From Rhizobium sp. CCGE 510 (GTDB lineage Bacteria > Pseudomonadota > Alphaproteobacteria > Rhizobiales > Rhizobiaceae): a stretch of DNA of 64,000 nt. Positions 17,360-26,148 of this stretch are shown here, in pieces. Position 1 is the first letter of the stretch; the number at the start of each line of letters is the position of its first letter. The stretch covers positions 62,001 to 126,000 of the forward strand of contig NZ_AEYF01000021.1 in assembly GCF_000292525.1 (NCBI RefSeq), written 5' to 3'. The position numbers and the translations under genes were made by a program. The notes under the pieces were generated by a model. It saw only the letters and a list, made by a program, of their open reading frames with translations, had not been told where the DNA came from and made no database searches.

Positions 17360-18619
17360 ATGAAAAATACTGCTCTGAAAAGCTTGCTGCTTGCCTCCAG
17401 TCTGCTGAGTTCTGCGGGCTTCGTCCACGCCGCCGACGTCACGCTGACGGTCGAAAGCTGGCGTAACGACGACCTGCAAATCTGGCAGGAAAAAATCATC
17501 CCGGCTTTCGAAGCGAAGAACCCGGGCATCAAGATCGTCTTCTCGCCGACCGCGCCGACCGAATACAACGCGTCGCTGAACGCCAAGCTCGATGCCGGCT
17601 CTGCAGGCGACATCATCACCTGCCGCCCGTTCGATGCCTCGCTCGAACTCTTCAATAAGAAGCAGCTCGCCGACATCACCAGCCTTACCGGCATGGAGAA
17701 TTTCTCGCCGGTCGCCAAGGCCGCCTGGAGCACTGACGACGGCAAGTCGACCTTCTGCGTGCCGATGGCTTCGGTCATCCACGGCTTCATCTATAATAAG
17801 GATGCCTTCGACAAGCTCGGCATCTCTGTACCGAAGACGCAGGATGAGTTCTACGCAGCGCTCGACAAGATCAAGGCCGACGGCACCTACATCCCGCTCG
17901 CCATGGGCACCAAGGACCTCTGGGAAGCCGCCACCATGGGCTACCAGAACATCGGCCCGAACTACTGGAAGGGTGAGGACGGCCGCGCCGCACTGATCTC
18001 CGGCAAGCAGAAGCTGACGGATGCCGACTGGGTCAAGCCCTATGAAGAGCTTGCCAAGTGGAAGCCTTATCTCGGCGACGGCTTCGAAGCGCAGACTTAC
18101 TCCGACAGCCAGAACCTCTTCACGCTCGGCCGTGCAGCGATCTATCCCGCCGGTTCGTGGGAAATCTCGTTGTTCAACAGCCAGGCCCAGTTCAAGATGG
18201 GCGCCTTCCCGCCGCCGGTTCCAAAGGCCGGCGACACCGGCTACATTTCCGACCATCCGGATATCGGCGTTGCCCTGAACGCGAAGAGCACCCATGCCGA
18301 GGAAGCCAAGAAGTTCCTCACCTGGGTCGCTTCGCCTGAATTCGCCGATATTTATGCCAACGCGCTGCCGGGCTTCTTCAGCTTGAACTCCAACCCGGTC
18401 AAGATGTCCGATCCGCTTGCTCAGGAATTCGTTTCCTGGCGCGGGCCGTACAAGTCGACCGTGCGCTCGACCTACCAGATCCTGTCGCGCGGCAAGCCGA
18501 ACCTGGAAAACGAGACCTGGGTTGAATCGGCCAATGTGATCAACGGCACGGATACGCCGCAGGTCGCTGCCGAGAAGCTGCAGAAGGGCCTCGACAGCTG
18601 GTACAAGCCGGCCAAGTGA
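17360..18619 (+). CDS. sugar ABC importer substrate-binding protein (CUT1)
   Basis: The 419-residue periplasmic protein has a Sec signal peptide (about residues 1-24, ending VHAADV). The mature part matches family-1 sugar binding proteins (NDDLQIWQEKIIPAFEAKNPGIKIVFSP is the usual first lobe). GGAGAGGG lies just before the ATG at 17360. It is the first gene of the operon and is followed by a palindromic repeat before the permeases. By its neighbours (kinase, HutC regulator, MocA oxidoreductase) it most likely takes up an amino sugar or related oligosaccharide. That substrate is inferred only. Confidence 0.92.
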   Translation: MKNTALKSLLLASSLLSSAGFVHAADVTLTVESWRNDDLQIWQEKIIPAFEAKNPGIKIVFSPTAPTEYNASLNAKLDAGSAGDIITCRPFDASLELFNKKQLADITSLTGMENFSPVAKAAWSTDDGKSTFCVPMASVIHGFIYNKDAFDKLGISVPKTQDEFYAALDKIKADGTYIPLAMGTKDLWEAATMGYQNIGPNYWKGEDGRAALISGKQKLTDADWVKPYEELAKWKPYLGDGFEAQTYSDSQNLFTLGRAAIYPAGSWEISLFNSQAQFKMGAFPPPVPKAGDTGYISDHPDIGVALNAKSTHAEEAKKFLTWVASPEFADIYANALPGFFSLNSNPVKMSDPLAQEFVSWRGPYKSTVRSTYQILSRGKPNLENETWVESANVINGTDTPQVAAEKLQKGLDSWYKPAK

Positions 18620-18646
18620 ATGTGTGTTGAGGGGCGGCGTTTGCAG

Positions 18647-18695
18647 CCCCTCATCCGGCCTGCCGGCCACCTTCTCCCCGCTTGCGGGGAGAAGG
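18647..18695. repeat. short rhizobial palindromic repeat (RIME-like), copy B
   Basis: This is CCCCTCATCCGGCCTGCCGG followed by an 11-bp perfect hairpin, CTTCTCCCCGC (18671-18681), TT, GCGGGGAGAAG (18684-18694). It is the reverse orientation of the copies at 5353 and 32582. It lies between the binding-protein gene and the first permease gene, as in the operon at 5 kb. Confidence 0.8.
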
Positions 18696-18838
18696 AGACT
18701 CGCAGCGACCTCCCAGCCCGGTATGGCATCTCAGCAGGGCGTGTTCCCTCTCTTCCCAGGTGGCAGAGAGTAGGGTGAGGCGCAACGTTTTCCATCTGTG
18801 CTGCCCTTGCAGCCAGTCGACAAGAACAGGCAAAAGCC

Positions 18839-19786
18839 ATGAGCGAAATCCACAACGCGGTCGATATCGTCCCGATCAAGCGCCCGGTGCGCTGGCATAT
18901 TTTCGTCTTCATGCTGCCGGCGGTCATCGTCTATTCCGCTATCATGGTCCTGCCGCTCATCGAAACGCTCCGGCTTTCACTCTACAATACGGTCGACGGG
19001 CAGCCGGCCTTCGTCGGCTTCGCGAATTTCATGGTTCTGTTCGGCGATCCGCGCTGGGCCCACGATTTCTGGAACGCGTTGGTCAACAACCTTGTCTTCT
19101 TCGTCATCCACATGTGTGTGCAGAACCCGATCGGCGTGGCGCTTGCCGCCCTGCTTTCGGTGCCGAAGCTACGCGGCGTCGCCTTTTACCGGACCGCGAT
19201 ATTCCTGCCGACGCTGCTCTCCTTCGTGATCGTCGGCTTCATCTGGAAGCTGATCCTTTCGCCGATCTGGGGCGTGGCGCCCTGGATGCTCGATCTCATC
19301 GGGTTGAAATTCCTGTTCGCGCCCTGGCTCGGCAAGCCCGGTTCGGCGCTGATTGCCGTGTCGCTGATTTCGAACTGGCAGTATATCGGTATTCCGATGA
19401 TGCTGATCTATGCGGCATTGCTCAGCATCCCCGAAGAGGTGATCGAGGCGGCGGAATGCGACGGCATCACCGGGTGGGCGCAATTCTGGAAGATCAAACT
19501 GCCGCTCATCCTGCCGGCGATCGGCATCATCTCGATCCTGACTTTCGTCGGCAATTTCAACGCTTTCGACCTGATCTACACTGTGCAGGGCGCTCTCGCC
19601 GGGCCTGACATGTCTACCGACATTCTCGGCACGCTGCTTTACCGCACCTTCTTCGGTTTCCAGCTTCAGCTTGGCGACCGCTCGATGGGCGCGACGATCG
19701 CCACCGTGATGTTCCTCATCATCCTCGCCGGCGTCTCGCTTTATCTTTTCGTCATCCAGCGGCGCATGCGCCGCTACCAATTCTGA
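18839..19786 (+). CDS. sugar ABC importer permease, MalF-like
   Basis: The 315-residue inner-membrane protein has six predicted membrane helices, the first at about residues 20-42. The EAA loop is EEVIEAAECDGITGWAQFWKIKLPLILPA, near residues 200-228. It forms the importer pore with the next gene product. The gap of 219 bp from the binding-protein gene is filled by repeat DNA; the second permease follows after nine bases. The start ATG has only a weak upstream purine stretch (GACAAGAACAGG), but the next in-frame ATG would remove the first helix. Confidence 0.92.
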   Translation: MSEIHNAVDIVPIKRPVRWHIFVFMLPAVIVYSAIMVLPLIETLRLSLYNTVDGQPAFVGFANFMVLFGDPRWAHDFWNALVNNLVFFVIHMCVQNPIGVALAALLSVPKLRGVAFYRTAIFLPTLLSFVIVGFIWKLILSPIWGVAPWMLDLIGLKFLFAPWLGKPGSALIAVSLISNWQYIGIPMMLIYAALLSIPEEVIEAAECDGITGWAQFWKIKLPLILPAIGIISILTFVGNFNAFDLIYTVQGALAGPDMSTDILGTLLYRTFFGFQLQLGDRSMGATIATVMFLIILAGVSLYLFVIQRRMRRYQF

Positions 19787-19795
19787 GGAGCGGGC

Positions 19796-20635
19796 ATGTC
19801 CAAGGCGCGCACATCTCCCATCCGCACCGGTCTCATGCATCTGGCGCTTGGCGCCTATACGCTGGTCGCCCTGTTTCCTGTTTTCCTGACCATCGTCAAC
19901 TCGCTTAAGGATCGCGCCTCGATCTTCCGCGAGCCGCTGATGGTGCCGACGCCGTCAACCTTCAGCCTCGTCGGCTATCAGACGGTGCTCGGCCAGGGCG
20001 ACTTCGCTAATTACTTCCAGAACAGCTTCATCGTCACGATCGTCTCGATTCTGCTGGTGCTGCTCTTCGGCGCGATGGCGGCCTTTGCGCTCTCTGAATA
20101 CCGTTTCCGCGGCAATACGCTGCTCGGACTCTACATGGCGATCGGCATCATGATCCCGATCCGTCTCGGCACGGTTGCGATCCTGCAGGGCATGGTGGCC
20201 GCCGGCTTGGTCAATACGCTGACGGCGTTGGTCCTCGTCTATACCGCGCAGGGCATACCGCTGGCGATCTTCATCCTGTCGGAATTCATGCGCACAGTTT
20301 CGGACGATCTGAAAAATGCCGGGCGCATCGACGGGCTTTCCGAGTATGCGATTTTCTTCCGGCTGGTGCTGCCGCTGGTGCGGCCAGCCATGGCAACGGT
20401 GGCGGTCTTCACCATGATCCCGATCTGGAACGATCTGTGGTTCCCGCTAATTCTGGCGCCCTCCGAGGCTACCAAGACGGTAACGCTCGGCTCGCAGATC
20501 TTCATCGGCCAGTTCGTCACCAACTGGAATGCGGTGCTGGCGGCGCTGTCGTTGGCGATCCTGCCGATCCTCGTCCTTTACGTCATCTTCTCGCGGCAGC
20601 TGATCCGCGGCATCACGTCAGGAGCCGTCAAATGA
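19796..20635 (+). CDS. sugar ABC importer permease, MalG-like
   Basis: The second CUT1 permease has 279 residues and six predicted helices. The docking loop reads DDLKNAGRIDGLSEYAIFFRLVLPLVRPA (about 164-192), with the conserved Gly three residues after the Ala-Arg pair. GAGGAG is six bases upstream of the ATG. Its stop codon overlaps the start of the oxidoreductase gene (ATGA), so import and the next step are translationally coupled. Confidence 0.92.
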   Translation: MSKARTSPIRTGLMHLALGAYTLVALFPVFLTIVNSLKDRASIFREPLMVPTPSTFSLVGYQTVLGQGDFANYFQNSFIVTIVSILLVLLFGAMAAFALSEYRFRGNTLLGLYMAIGIMIPIRLGTVAILQGMVAAGLVNTLTALVLVYTAQGIPLAIFILSEFMRTVSDDLKNAGRIDGLSEYAIFFRLVLPLVRPAMATVAVFTMIPIWNDLWFPLILAPSEATKTVTLGSQIFIGQFVTNWNAVLAALSLAILPILVLYVIFSRQLIRGITSGAVK

Positions 20636-21696
20636 GCCAATCCGATAAACCGATCCGGGTCCTCGTTGCCGGCCTCGGCAATATGGGCCGCAGCCATGCG
20701 CTCGCCTATCATAACAATCCCGGCTTCGAGATCGTCGGTATGGTCAACCGCTCGACGCCGAAGCTGGAGACCGAGCTGCAGGGCTATAGGATCCATCCCG
20801 ATTTTACGAAGGCGCTCGCCGAGCTGAAGCCGGACCTCTGCTCGATCAACACCTATTCCGACAGTCATGCGGATTATGCGGTCGCCGCCTTCGAGGCGGG
20901 CTGCGACGTCTTCGTCGAGAAGCCACTGGCGACCACCGTCGCCGATGCCGAGCGCGTCGTGGCGGCGGCCAGAAAGGCAGGCCGTAAGCTGGTGATCGGC
21001 TATATTCTTCGCCATCACCCTTCCTGGACGAGGCTGATCGAAGAGGCGCGCAAGCTCGGCCCGCCTTTCGTCTTCCGCATGAACCTCAACCAGCAGTCCA
21101 GCGGCCCGACCTGGGCGACCCACAAGTCGCTGATGCAAACCACCTCGCCGATCGTCGATTGCGGCGTGCATTATGTCGACGTGATGTGCCAGATCACGGA
21201 CGCCAGGGCTGTCGAGGTGCGCGGCATGGGACTGCGACTGTCCGAGGAAATTGCCGCCGACATGTATAATTACGGCCAGCTGCAAGTGCTGTTCGAAGAC
21301 GGTTCGGTCGGCTGGTACGAGGCCGGCTGGGGCCCGATGATCTCGGAGACCGCCTTCTTCGTGAAGGATGTGATGTCGCCGAAGGGCGCGGTTTCGATCG
21401 TTATGGATCCGAACGCCAAGTCCGACGATATCGACACCCATACCAAGACCTCGGTGATCCGTCTGCATACCGCCGAAACCGGCCCGGACGGCAAATTCAT
21501 CCGGCCCGACCAGGAGATGACGATGACGGGCGAGCCCGGTCATCAGGCGCTCTGCGACCTGGAACAGGCCTTCGTGTTGAGGGCGATCCGTGAGGATCTG
21601 AACCTCGATCGCCATATGGCGGATGCGGTGGCGTCGCTGCGCATCTGCCTTGCCGCCGACGAGAGCGTGCGTACCGGCCAGCCGGTCAGATTGTAA
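20632..21696 (+). CDS. Gfo/Idh/MocA-family oxidoreductase
   Basis: The 354-residue NAD(P)-dependent dehydrogenase has a Rossmann domain with [19 protein letters not shown] near the N-terminus, the family motif [17 protein letters not shown] (about 99-115), and the catalytic HYVDVM helix containing the conserved His at about residue 181. Members act on sugars or inositols. It overlaps the preceding permease and is followed by the ATPase gene, so it belongs to the sugar operon and probably oxidises or epimerises the imported sugar or its derivative. The exact substrate cannot be told from sequence. Confidence 0.9.
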   Translation: MSQSDKPIRVLVAGLGNMGRSHALAYHNNPGFEIVGMVNRSTPKLETELQGYRIHPDFTKALAELKPDLCSINTYSDSHADYAVAAFEAGCDVFVEKPLATTVADAERVVAAARKAGRKLVIGYILRHHPSWTRLIEEARKLGPPFVFRMNLNQQSSGPTWATHKSLMQTTSPIVDCGVHYVDVMCQITDARAVEVRGMGLRLSEEIAADMYNYGQLQVLFEDGSVGWYEAGWGPMISETAFFVKDVMSPKGAVSIVMDPNAKSDDIDTHTKTSVIRLHTAETGPDGKFIRPDQEMTMTGEPGHQALCDLEQAFVLRAIREDLNLDRHMADAVASLRICLAADESVRTGQPVRL

Positions 21697-21706
21697 GGGA
21701 AAATCA

Positions 21707-22708
21707 GTGGGATCGCTTCAACTCAAATCCATTCGCAAGACCTATGGCACGCATGAGGTGCTGAAAGGCATCGATCTCGAGGTCAAGGACGGCGAATTCG
21801 TCATCTTCGTCGGGCCGTCGGGCTGCGGGAAATCGACGCTGTTGCGCAGCATAGCAGGCCTCGAGGACGTAACCTCAGGCGCTGTGGTCATCAACGGCCG
21901 AGACGAGACGCTGACGCCGCCGGCCAAGCGCGGCATCGCCATGGTGTTCCAATCCTACGCGCTCTATCCACATCTGACGGTCAAGGACAATATGGGGCTC
22001 GGCCTCAAACAGGCCGGCACCGCCAAGGACGAGATCGAAAAGCGCGTCGGTAAGGCGTCGGGTATGCTGTCGCTGGAGCCCTATCTGGCGCGCCGGCCGG
22101 CGGAGCTCTCCGGCGGCCAGCGCCAGCGCGTCGCAATCGGCCGTGCCATTGTGCGCGAACCGGAGCTCTTCCTGTTCGACGAGCCGCTGTCGAACCTCGA
22201 TGCGGCGCTGCGCGTCCAGACCCGGCTCGAAATCGCCCGGCTGCACCGCAGCCTGAAGGCGACGATGATCTACGTCACCCACGATCAGGTCGAGGCGATG
22301 ACGCTTGCCGACAAGATTGTCGTCTTGAATGCGGGCGCGATCGAGCAGGTCGGCTCGCCGATGGAACTCTACAAACGACCGGCCAATGTTTTCGTCGCCG
22401 GCTTCATCGGCTCGCCGCAGATGAATTTCATCGCGGCCGAGAAAGTCGGTGATCACAGCGCCAAGACGATCGGCGTCCGTCCCGAACACATGACGCTGTC
22501 GCGCGAGCAGGGGACTTGGGCTGCGAAGGTCGTGCATGTCGAGCATCTCGGCGCCGACACGATCATCTATCTGGAATCCGACCAGTGCGGCCTGCTGACG
22601 GCCCGCCTGTTCGGCGAGCACCAGTACGAGCCCGACGAGATCGTCTATGCGACGCCGGATCAGGCGCATGTCCACCGCTTCGATGTGGACGACCAGGCAA
22701 TCCGCTGA
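21707..22708 (+). CDS. sugar ABC importer ATPase, MalK/UgpC type
   Basis: The 333-residue ATPase has Walker [10 protein letters not shown] (about 37-45), Q-loop [15 protein letters not shown], signature LSGGQRQR, Walker [12 protein letters not shown] and VTHDQVEAM, followed by a C-terminal MalK-type regulatory region with PQMNF and the IGVRPEH strand. The start is GTG at 21707, with TAAGGGA upstream and ten bases after the oxidoreductase stop; this puts the first domain strand in place. It is the last gene of the operon. Confidence 0.93.
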   Translation: MGSLQLKSIRKTYGTHEVLKGIDLEVKDGEFVIFVGPSGCGKSTLLRSIAGLEDVTSGAVVINGRDETLTPPAKRGIAMVFQSYALYPHLTVKDNMGLGLKQAGTAKDEIEKRVGKASGMLSLEPYLARRPAELSGGQRQRVAIGRAIVREPELFLFDEPLSNLDAALRVQTRLEIARLHRSLKATMIYVTHDQVEAMTLADKIVVLNAGAIEQVGSPMELYKRPANVFVAGFIGSPQMNFIAAEKVGDHSAKTIGVRPEHMTLSREQGTWAAKVVHVEHLGADTIIYLESDQCGLLTARLFGEHQYEPDEIVYATPDQAHVHRFDVDDQAIR

Positions 22709-22747
22709 GCGCATGACAAGCGAAAGCCCTGCGACGTGAATCGACCC

Positions 22748-22772
22748 CCGAAGGTTGATGTCCAACTTTCGG
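22748..22772 (+). terminator. possible hairpin terminator after sugar operon
   Basis: CCGAAGGTTG and CAACTTTCGG form a 10-bp stem with one G-U pair and a five-base loop, 40 bp after the ATPase stop codon. The nearest T-run (22795-22799) is too far for a classical intrinsic terminator, so this call is weak. Confidence 0.35.
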
Positions 22773-22824
22773 AGGCCGGTTCAATGTTGCGGGGTTTTTA
22801 TCCAGCCTCCGTGCGCTGGTTCGA

Positions 22825-23130
22825 TCAGCCGAGCACCGGCCGCATGAAACCACGTTCATAGCTGACGATACTGCGGTTGTGTTTATCCAGCTCGAAAGCG
22901 GCCTGGCATTCCGGATCGCTTGCCATGCGGGTGCGATAGTCCTCGTAAGCGGCAAGGCTCGGGAAGGAAAACAGCGCAATGGCAATGTTGTTGGCGCCTT
23001 CTGATGGCAGGAAATAACCGTGATGGGTGCCGCCCATCCTGTTGACGATCGGAATCCACAGCCGGGCATATTCCTCGAATTCGGCAAGCTTGTACGGATC
23101 GAGTACATAGCGTAGGTGGCAGGTGATCAT
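22825..23130 (-). CDS. NIPSNAP family protein
   Basis: This 101-residue single-domain protein of the NIPSNAP/ferredoxin-like dimeric barrel group has the start MITCHLRYVLDPYKLAEFEEYARLW and the typical GGTHHGYFLPSEGANNIAIALFSF middle strand, ending RGFMRPVLG. The ATG at 23130 was chosen because it aligns with the family N-terminus, though the upstream GGGA is weak. Its function is unknown; relatives often sit near oxidative or degradative genes. It is convergent with the sugar operon and lies upstream of, and on the same strand as, the next ABC operon's end. Confidence 0.85.
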   Translation of the reverse strand: MITCHLRYVLDPYKLAEFEEYARLWIPIVNRMGGTHHGYFLPSEGANNIAIALFSFPSLAAYEDYRTRMASDPECQAAFELDKHNRSIVSYERGFMRPVLG

Positions 23131-23271
23131 TTGAAATATCCCATCGCGTGAATGCTGGCCGAGGGCTGCCGACCAATCTGGTTCGCTCAACTTCTGGCAC
23201 CGCGCTAGGAGAGTTCAAGTGCTTTGTGATGATGGCTGCATCAGGTTTCCTGATAGTTCGGCCGGGCTGAA

Positions 23272-23304
23272 ATGCAAAAGGCGCCGTGAAAACGCCTTTT
23301 GCAT
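23272..23304 (-). terminator. terminator of ABC operon
   Basis: The arms ATGCAAAAGGCG (23272-23283) and CGCCTTTTGCAT (23293-23304) are exact complements over 12 bp with a nine-base loop, 19 bp beyond the stop of the ATPase gene read on the minus strand. The T-rich arm could act as the U-tract in either direction. Confidence 0.7.
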
Positions 23305-23322
23305 GAGGGGTGTCGTCAAAAC

Positions 23323-24384
23323 TCAGTCGCGGATGATCAGCAGATCGGCCGCCATGAAGCGCAGCGTCACCGTTTCGCCGGCCTGCGGCGGGGTGGTGCC
23401 CGGGCTGTTGAACATGTCGAAAGAGATGACGTTGCCGCCGACATTCATGCGGGTGCGGATGACCGAGCCCAGGAAGTGCGCCGAGACGACCTGACCGGTC
23501 AGTGCCGTGTCGCTCTTGACGCTGTCGGAGAGCGAGCCAGCTTCCGGGCGCAGCGCCAGCGAGATGGTTTCGCCGGCCTTATGGGCTGCGACCGACTGCT
23601 TCAGCGTTATGCCTTGATCGCCGATCTGGATGCGGTTGGCGTCGGGGTCGACGACCTTGGCCTCGATGAGGTTAAGCGTGCCGACGAAGGAGGCGACGAA
23701 GCGCGTTGCCGGCGTATTGTAGATCTCGAAGGGCGAACCGATCTGGTCGGCCTTGCCGGCATTCATGACGACGATGCGGTCGGATATCGACAGGGCTTCT
23801 TCCTGATCGTGGGTAACGAAAACAGTGGTGATGCCGAGCTGCTGCTGGATCGCACGGATTTCCTCGCGCAGCGACACGCGGATCTTGGCGTCGAGCGCGG
23901 AGAGCGGCTCGTCGAGCAACAGTACCTGGGGCTTGACGGCAAGCGCGCGGGCAAGCGCGACACGCTGCTGCTGGCCGCCCGACATCTGGTAGGGGAAGCG
24001 GTCGGCGAGGTGATCGAGCTTGATCAGGCCGAGCATCTCCTTGACGCGGGCATCGATCTCAGGCTTGGGAGCGCCGGCAACCTTGAGGCCGAAGGCGACG
24101 TTGTCGTGTACAGTCATATTCGGAAACAGCGCGTAGGCCTGGAACACCATGCCGATGTTGCGCTGGTTCGGCTTCAGCGCGCTCTGGTCCTTGCCGTTGA
24201 TGGTGAGCGTGCCGCCAGTCGGCGTTTCGAAACCGGCGATCATGCGCAAGACGGTCGTCTTGCCGCAGCCGGACGGTCCGAGGAAGGAGACGAACTCACC
24301 CTTCTCGATGTTCATGTTGAAGTTCTTGACGACCTGTACGGGGCCGAAGGATTTCTGAATATTGTTCAATGTGAGAAAGGACAT
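23323..24384 (-). CDS. ABC importer ATPase (PotA/FbpC-like)
   Basis: The 353-residue ATPase shows Walker [10 protein letters not shown] (about 35-43), Q-loop FQAYALFPNMTVHDN, signature MSGGQQQR, Walker [14 protein letters not shown] and VTHDQEEAL. The C-terminal part (about 240-353) carries a TOBE domain with the LALRPEAGSL strand. It is the last gene of the binding protein-permease-permease-ATPase operon on the minus strand. The family covers polyamine, Fe3+ and aminoethylphosphonate importers, so the substrate is not fixed by sequence. Confidence 0.92.
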   Translation of the reverse strand: MSFLTLNNIQKSFGPVQVVKNFNMNIEKGEFVSFLGPSGCGKTTVLRMIAGFETPTGGTLTINGKDQSALKPNQRNIGMVFQAYALFPNMTVHDNVAFGLKVAGAPKPEIDARVKEMLGLIKLDHLADRFPYQMSGGQQQRVALARALAVKPQVLLLDEPLSALDAKIRVSLREEIRAIQQQLGITTVFVTHDQEEALSISDRIVVMNAGKADQIGSPFEIYNTPATRFVASFVGTLNLIEAKVVDPDANRIQIGDQGITLKQSVAAHKAGETISLALRPEAGSLSDSVKSDTALTGQVVSAHFLGSVIRTRMNVGGNVISFDMFNSPGTTPPQAGETVTLRFMAADLLIIRD

Positions 24385-24396
24385 GAGCCAGATACC

Positions 24397-25185
24397 TTAA
24401 GCCTTTGCCGGGCGGGCTTTGCCGACGCGGGAAACGAGGTTGAGCAGGCCCATGCTGAGCCAGGTGATCGAGAAGGCGATGACGGCGAGCGCCGAGGGCT
24501 CATAGGCCTTATTGGCGCCGACAAGCTGCAGGTAAGGGCCGAAGGCCGGACGATTAAGCAGGGCGGCGAATGTGAACTCGCCCATGACGATCGCAAGCGT
24601 GATGAAGGCGCCAGACAGCACTCCGCTCATGACATTGGGGAAAATGCACTTGAACATGATCGTCGTCCAGCGGGCACCGAGGCTCTCAGCGGCTTCCGTG
24701 AGGGTGCGGACGTCGATGGCGCGCATGGCGGTATCGACGGCGCGGTACATGTAGGGCAGGGACAGCGTGATGTAGGAGAAGACCAGCAGGATGTTGGTGC
24801 CGGTCGTGGAGCCGGTCAGCGGCAGGTAGGACGACGAGTTATACATCCTGAGGTAACCGAAGACGATGACGATCGCCGGAATGACCAGCGGCAGCAGCGT
24901 GATGAATTCGACAACCGGGCGCATCTGCGGCAGGCGCAGCCGGACCCAGTAGGCCGTCGGCACGACGAGAAGCATGCCGAAGACGATGGTGAGCAGTGCC
25001 ATCAGCATGGAGTAGCCGAAGGTCTCTCGGAACTGCACGTCTGAGAAGACTGACTCATAGGCATCGAGGCTGTATTCTCCACGGCGCATGCGCAGCGAAA
25101 ACTCGATTGTGCCGATCAATGGAATGACAAAATAGGATGCCCCCAGAATAACGGCGATCCATGCTCCGAGACGTTGAGGTTTCAT
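24397..25185 (-). CDS. ABC importer permease (second)
   Basis: This 262-residue permease has six predicted helices, the first at about 8-28. The docking loop reads LTEAAESLGARWTTIMFKCIFPNVMSG (about 161-187). The start at 25185 overlaps the stop of the upstream permease (ATGA), which marks both as one translational unit. It is followed after 12 bases by the ATPase gene. It is PotC-like in length and layout. Confidence 0.92.
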   Translation of the reverse strand: MKPQRLGAWIAVILGASYFVIPLIGTIEFSLRMRRGEYSLDAYESVFSDVQFRETFGYSMLMALLTIVFGMLLVVPTAYWVRLRLPQMRPVVEFITLLPLVIPAIVIVFGYLRMYNSSSYLPLTGSTTGTNILLVFSYITLSLPYMYRAVDTAMRAIDVRTLTEAAESLGARWTTIMFKCIFPNVMSGVLSGAFITLAIVMGEFTFAALLNRPAFGPYLQLVGANKAYEPSALAVIAFSITWLSMGLLNLVSRVGKARPAKA

Positions 25186-26075
25186 TTCTGCCACCGTTCG
25201 GCGCGCATGCGCAGCATGAGATAAAGGACGTTGGAGACGCCGGTTATGACGATCATGCCGAGCGCGATGGCGTAACCGAGGTTGGCATTGTGCAAAACGT
25301 CGCCGCGGATCTGCGCATAAAGCAGGATCGGCACGATATTGAGCGAGCTGCCGGTCAGCGCGAAGGCCGTGGCAATGGCGCCGAAGGCGTTGGCAAAGAG
25401 TAGCAGCGTCGTGCCGAGCAGGCTTGGCCAGAGGATCGGCAGCGCTACCATCGTCCAGTACTGACGGTTGGTGGCGCCAAGGATTTGCGAGGCTTCGCGC
25501 CATTCCTTTTTCATGCCGTCGAGGGCCGGCGTCAGGATCAGCACCATCAGCGGGATCTGGAAATACATATAGGTGATGGTGAGGCCGAGGAAGGACAGCA
25601 GGTTGAAGCCGGTGCCGTACAGATTGAAGCCAAACCATTCGCGCAGGAAGATCGTCACAAGGCCGGTGCGGCCGAGCGTTGCCAGAAAGGCGAAGGCGAG
25701 CGGCACGCCGGCGAAATTCGAGGCGACGCCTGAGAAGGTCAGAAGCGTCGAGCGCACGGAGGCGGGCAGGCCGCCGAGCACGACGGCCCAGGCAAGGAAA
25801 AAGCCGATCAACGCACCGCCGAGAGCCGACGCCACTGAGACACGGATACTGATCCAGTAAGCGCTCATGATCGAGGGGGTAAAGAGATCGCCGATGTTCT
25901 TCAGCGTGAGGTCGCCCTCGGGGGTCAGGAACGCGCCCGCCACAAGATAAAGTGTGGGGATGATCAGGAACAGCAGGGAGAAGATAATGAAGGGTGCAAT
26001 GCCCAGCCAGTCGATCACGCGATCTCTGTTGATCAAGGGGGCACTGCTCACCATAGGCGTTGAAACCGTGCTCAT
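25182..26075 (-). CDS. ABC importer permease (first)
   Basis: This 297-residue inner-membrane protein has the first helix at about 24-46 and a docking loop of MKKEWREASQILGATNRQYWTMVALPIL type near residues 188-215. It is PotB-like and pairs with the next permease. It lies 73 bp downstream of the binding-protein gene, with a strong hairpin in the gap. The first ATG is used; ribosome-site strength is modest. Confidence 0.9.
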   Translation of the reverse strand: MSTVSTPMVSSAPLINRDRVIDWLGIAPFIIFSLLFLIIPTLYLVAGAFLTPEGDLTLKNIGDLFTPSIMSAYWISIRVSVASALGGALIGFFLAWAVVLGGLPASVRSTLLTFSGVASNFAGVPLAFAFLATLGRTGLVTIFLREWFGFNLYGTGFNLLSFLGLTITYMYFQIPLMVLILTPALDGMKKEWREASQILGATNRQYWTMVALPILWPSLLGTTLLLFANAFGAIATAFALTGSSLNIVPILLYAQIRGDVLHNANLGYAIALGMIVITGVSNVLYLMLRMRAERWQK

Positions 26076-26104
26076 GGAAAAAGCTCATCCTGGGGCGTCG
26101 GAGT

Positions 26105-26136
26105 GAAAAAACCTCCCCGCCTATGCGGCGGGGAGG
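26105..26136 (-). terminator. attenuating hairpin between binding-protein and permease genes
   Basis: The stem CCTCCCCGCC (26112-26121) / GGCGGGGAGG (26127-26136) has a five-base loop and, read on the minus strand, is followed by TTTTTT. It has all parts of an intrinsic terminator but sits inside an operon, so partial read-through is expected, giving more binding protein than permease. Confidence 0.75.
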
Positions 26137-26148
26137 CAGGATCAGGGA

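Noticed and set aside
23299-25044. 581-codon plus-strand frame antisense to ATPase and permease genes
   Set aside because: It spans two genes on the other strand that have clear ABC motifs, and itself shows only low-complexity acidic and Gly/Arg-rich sequence.
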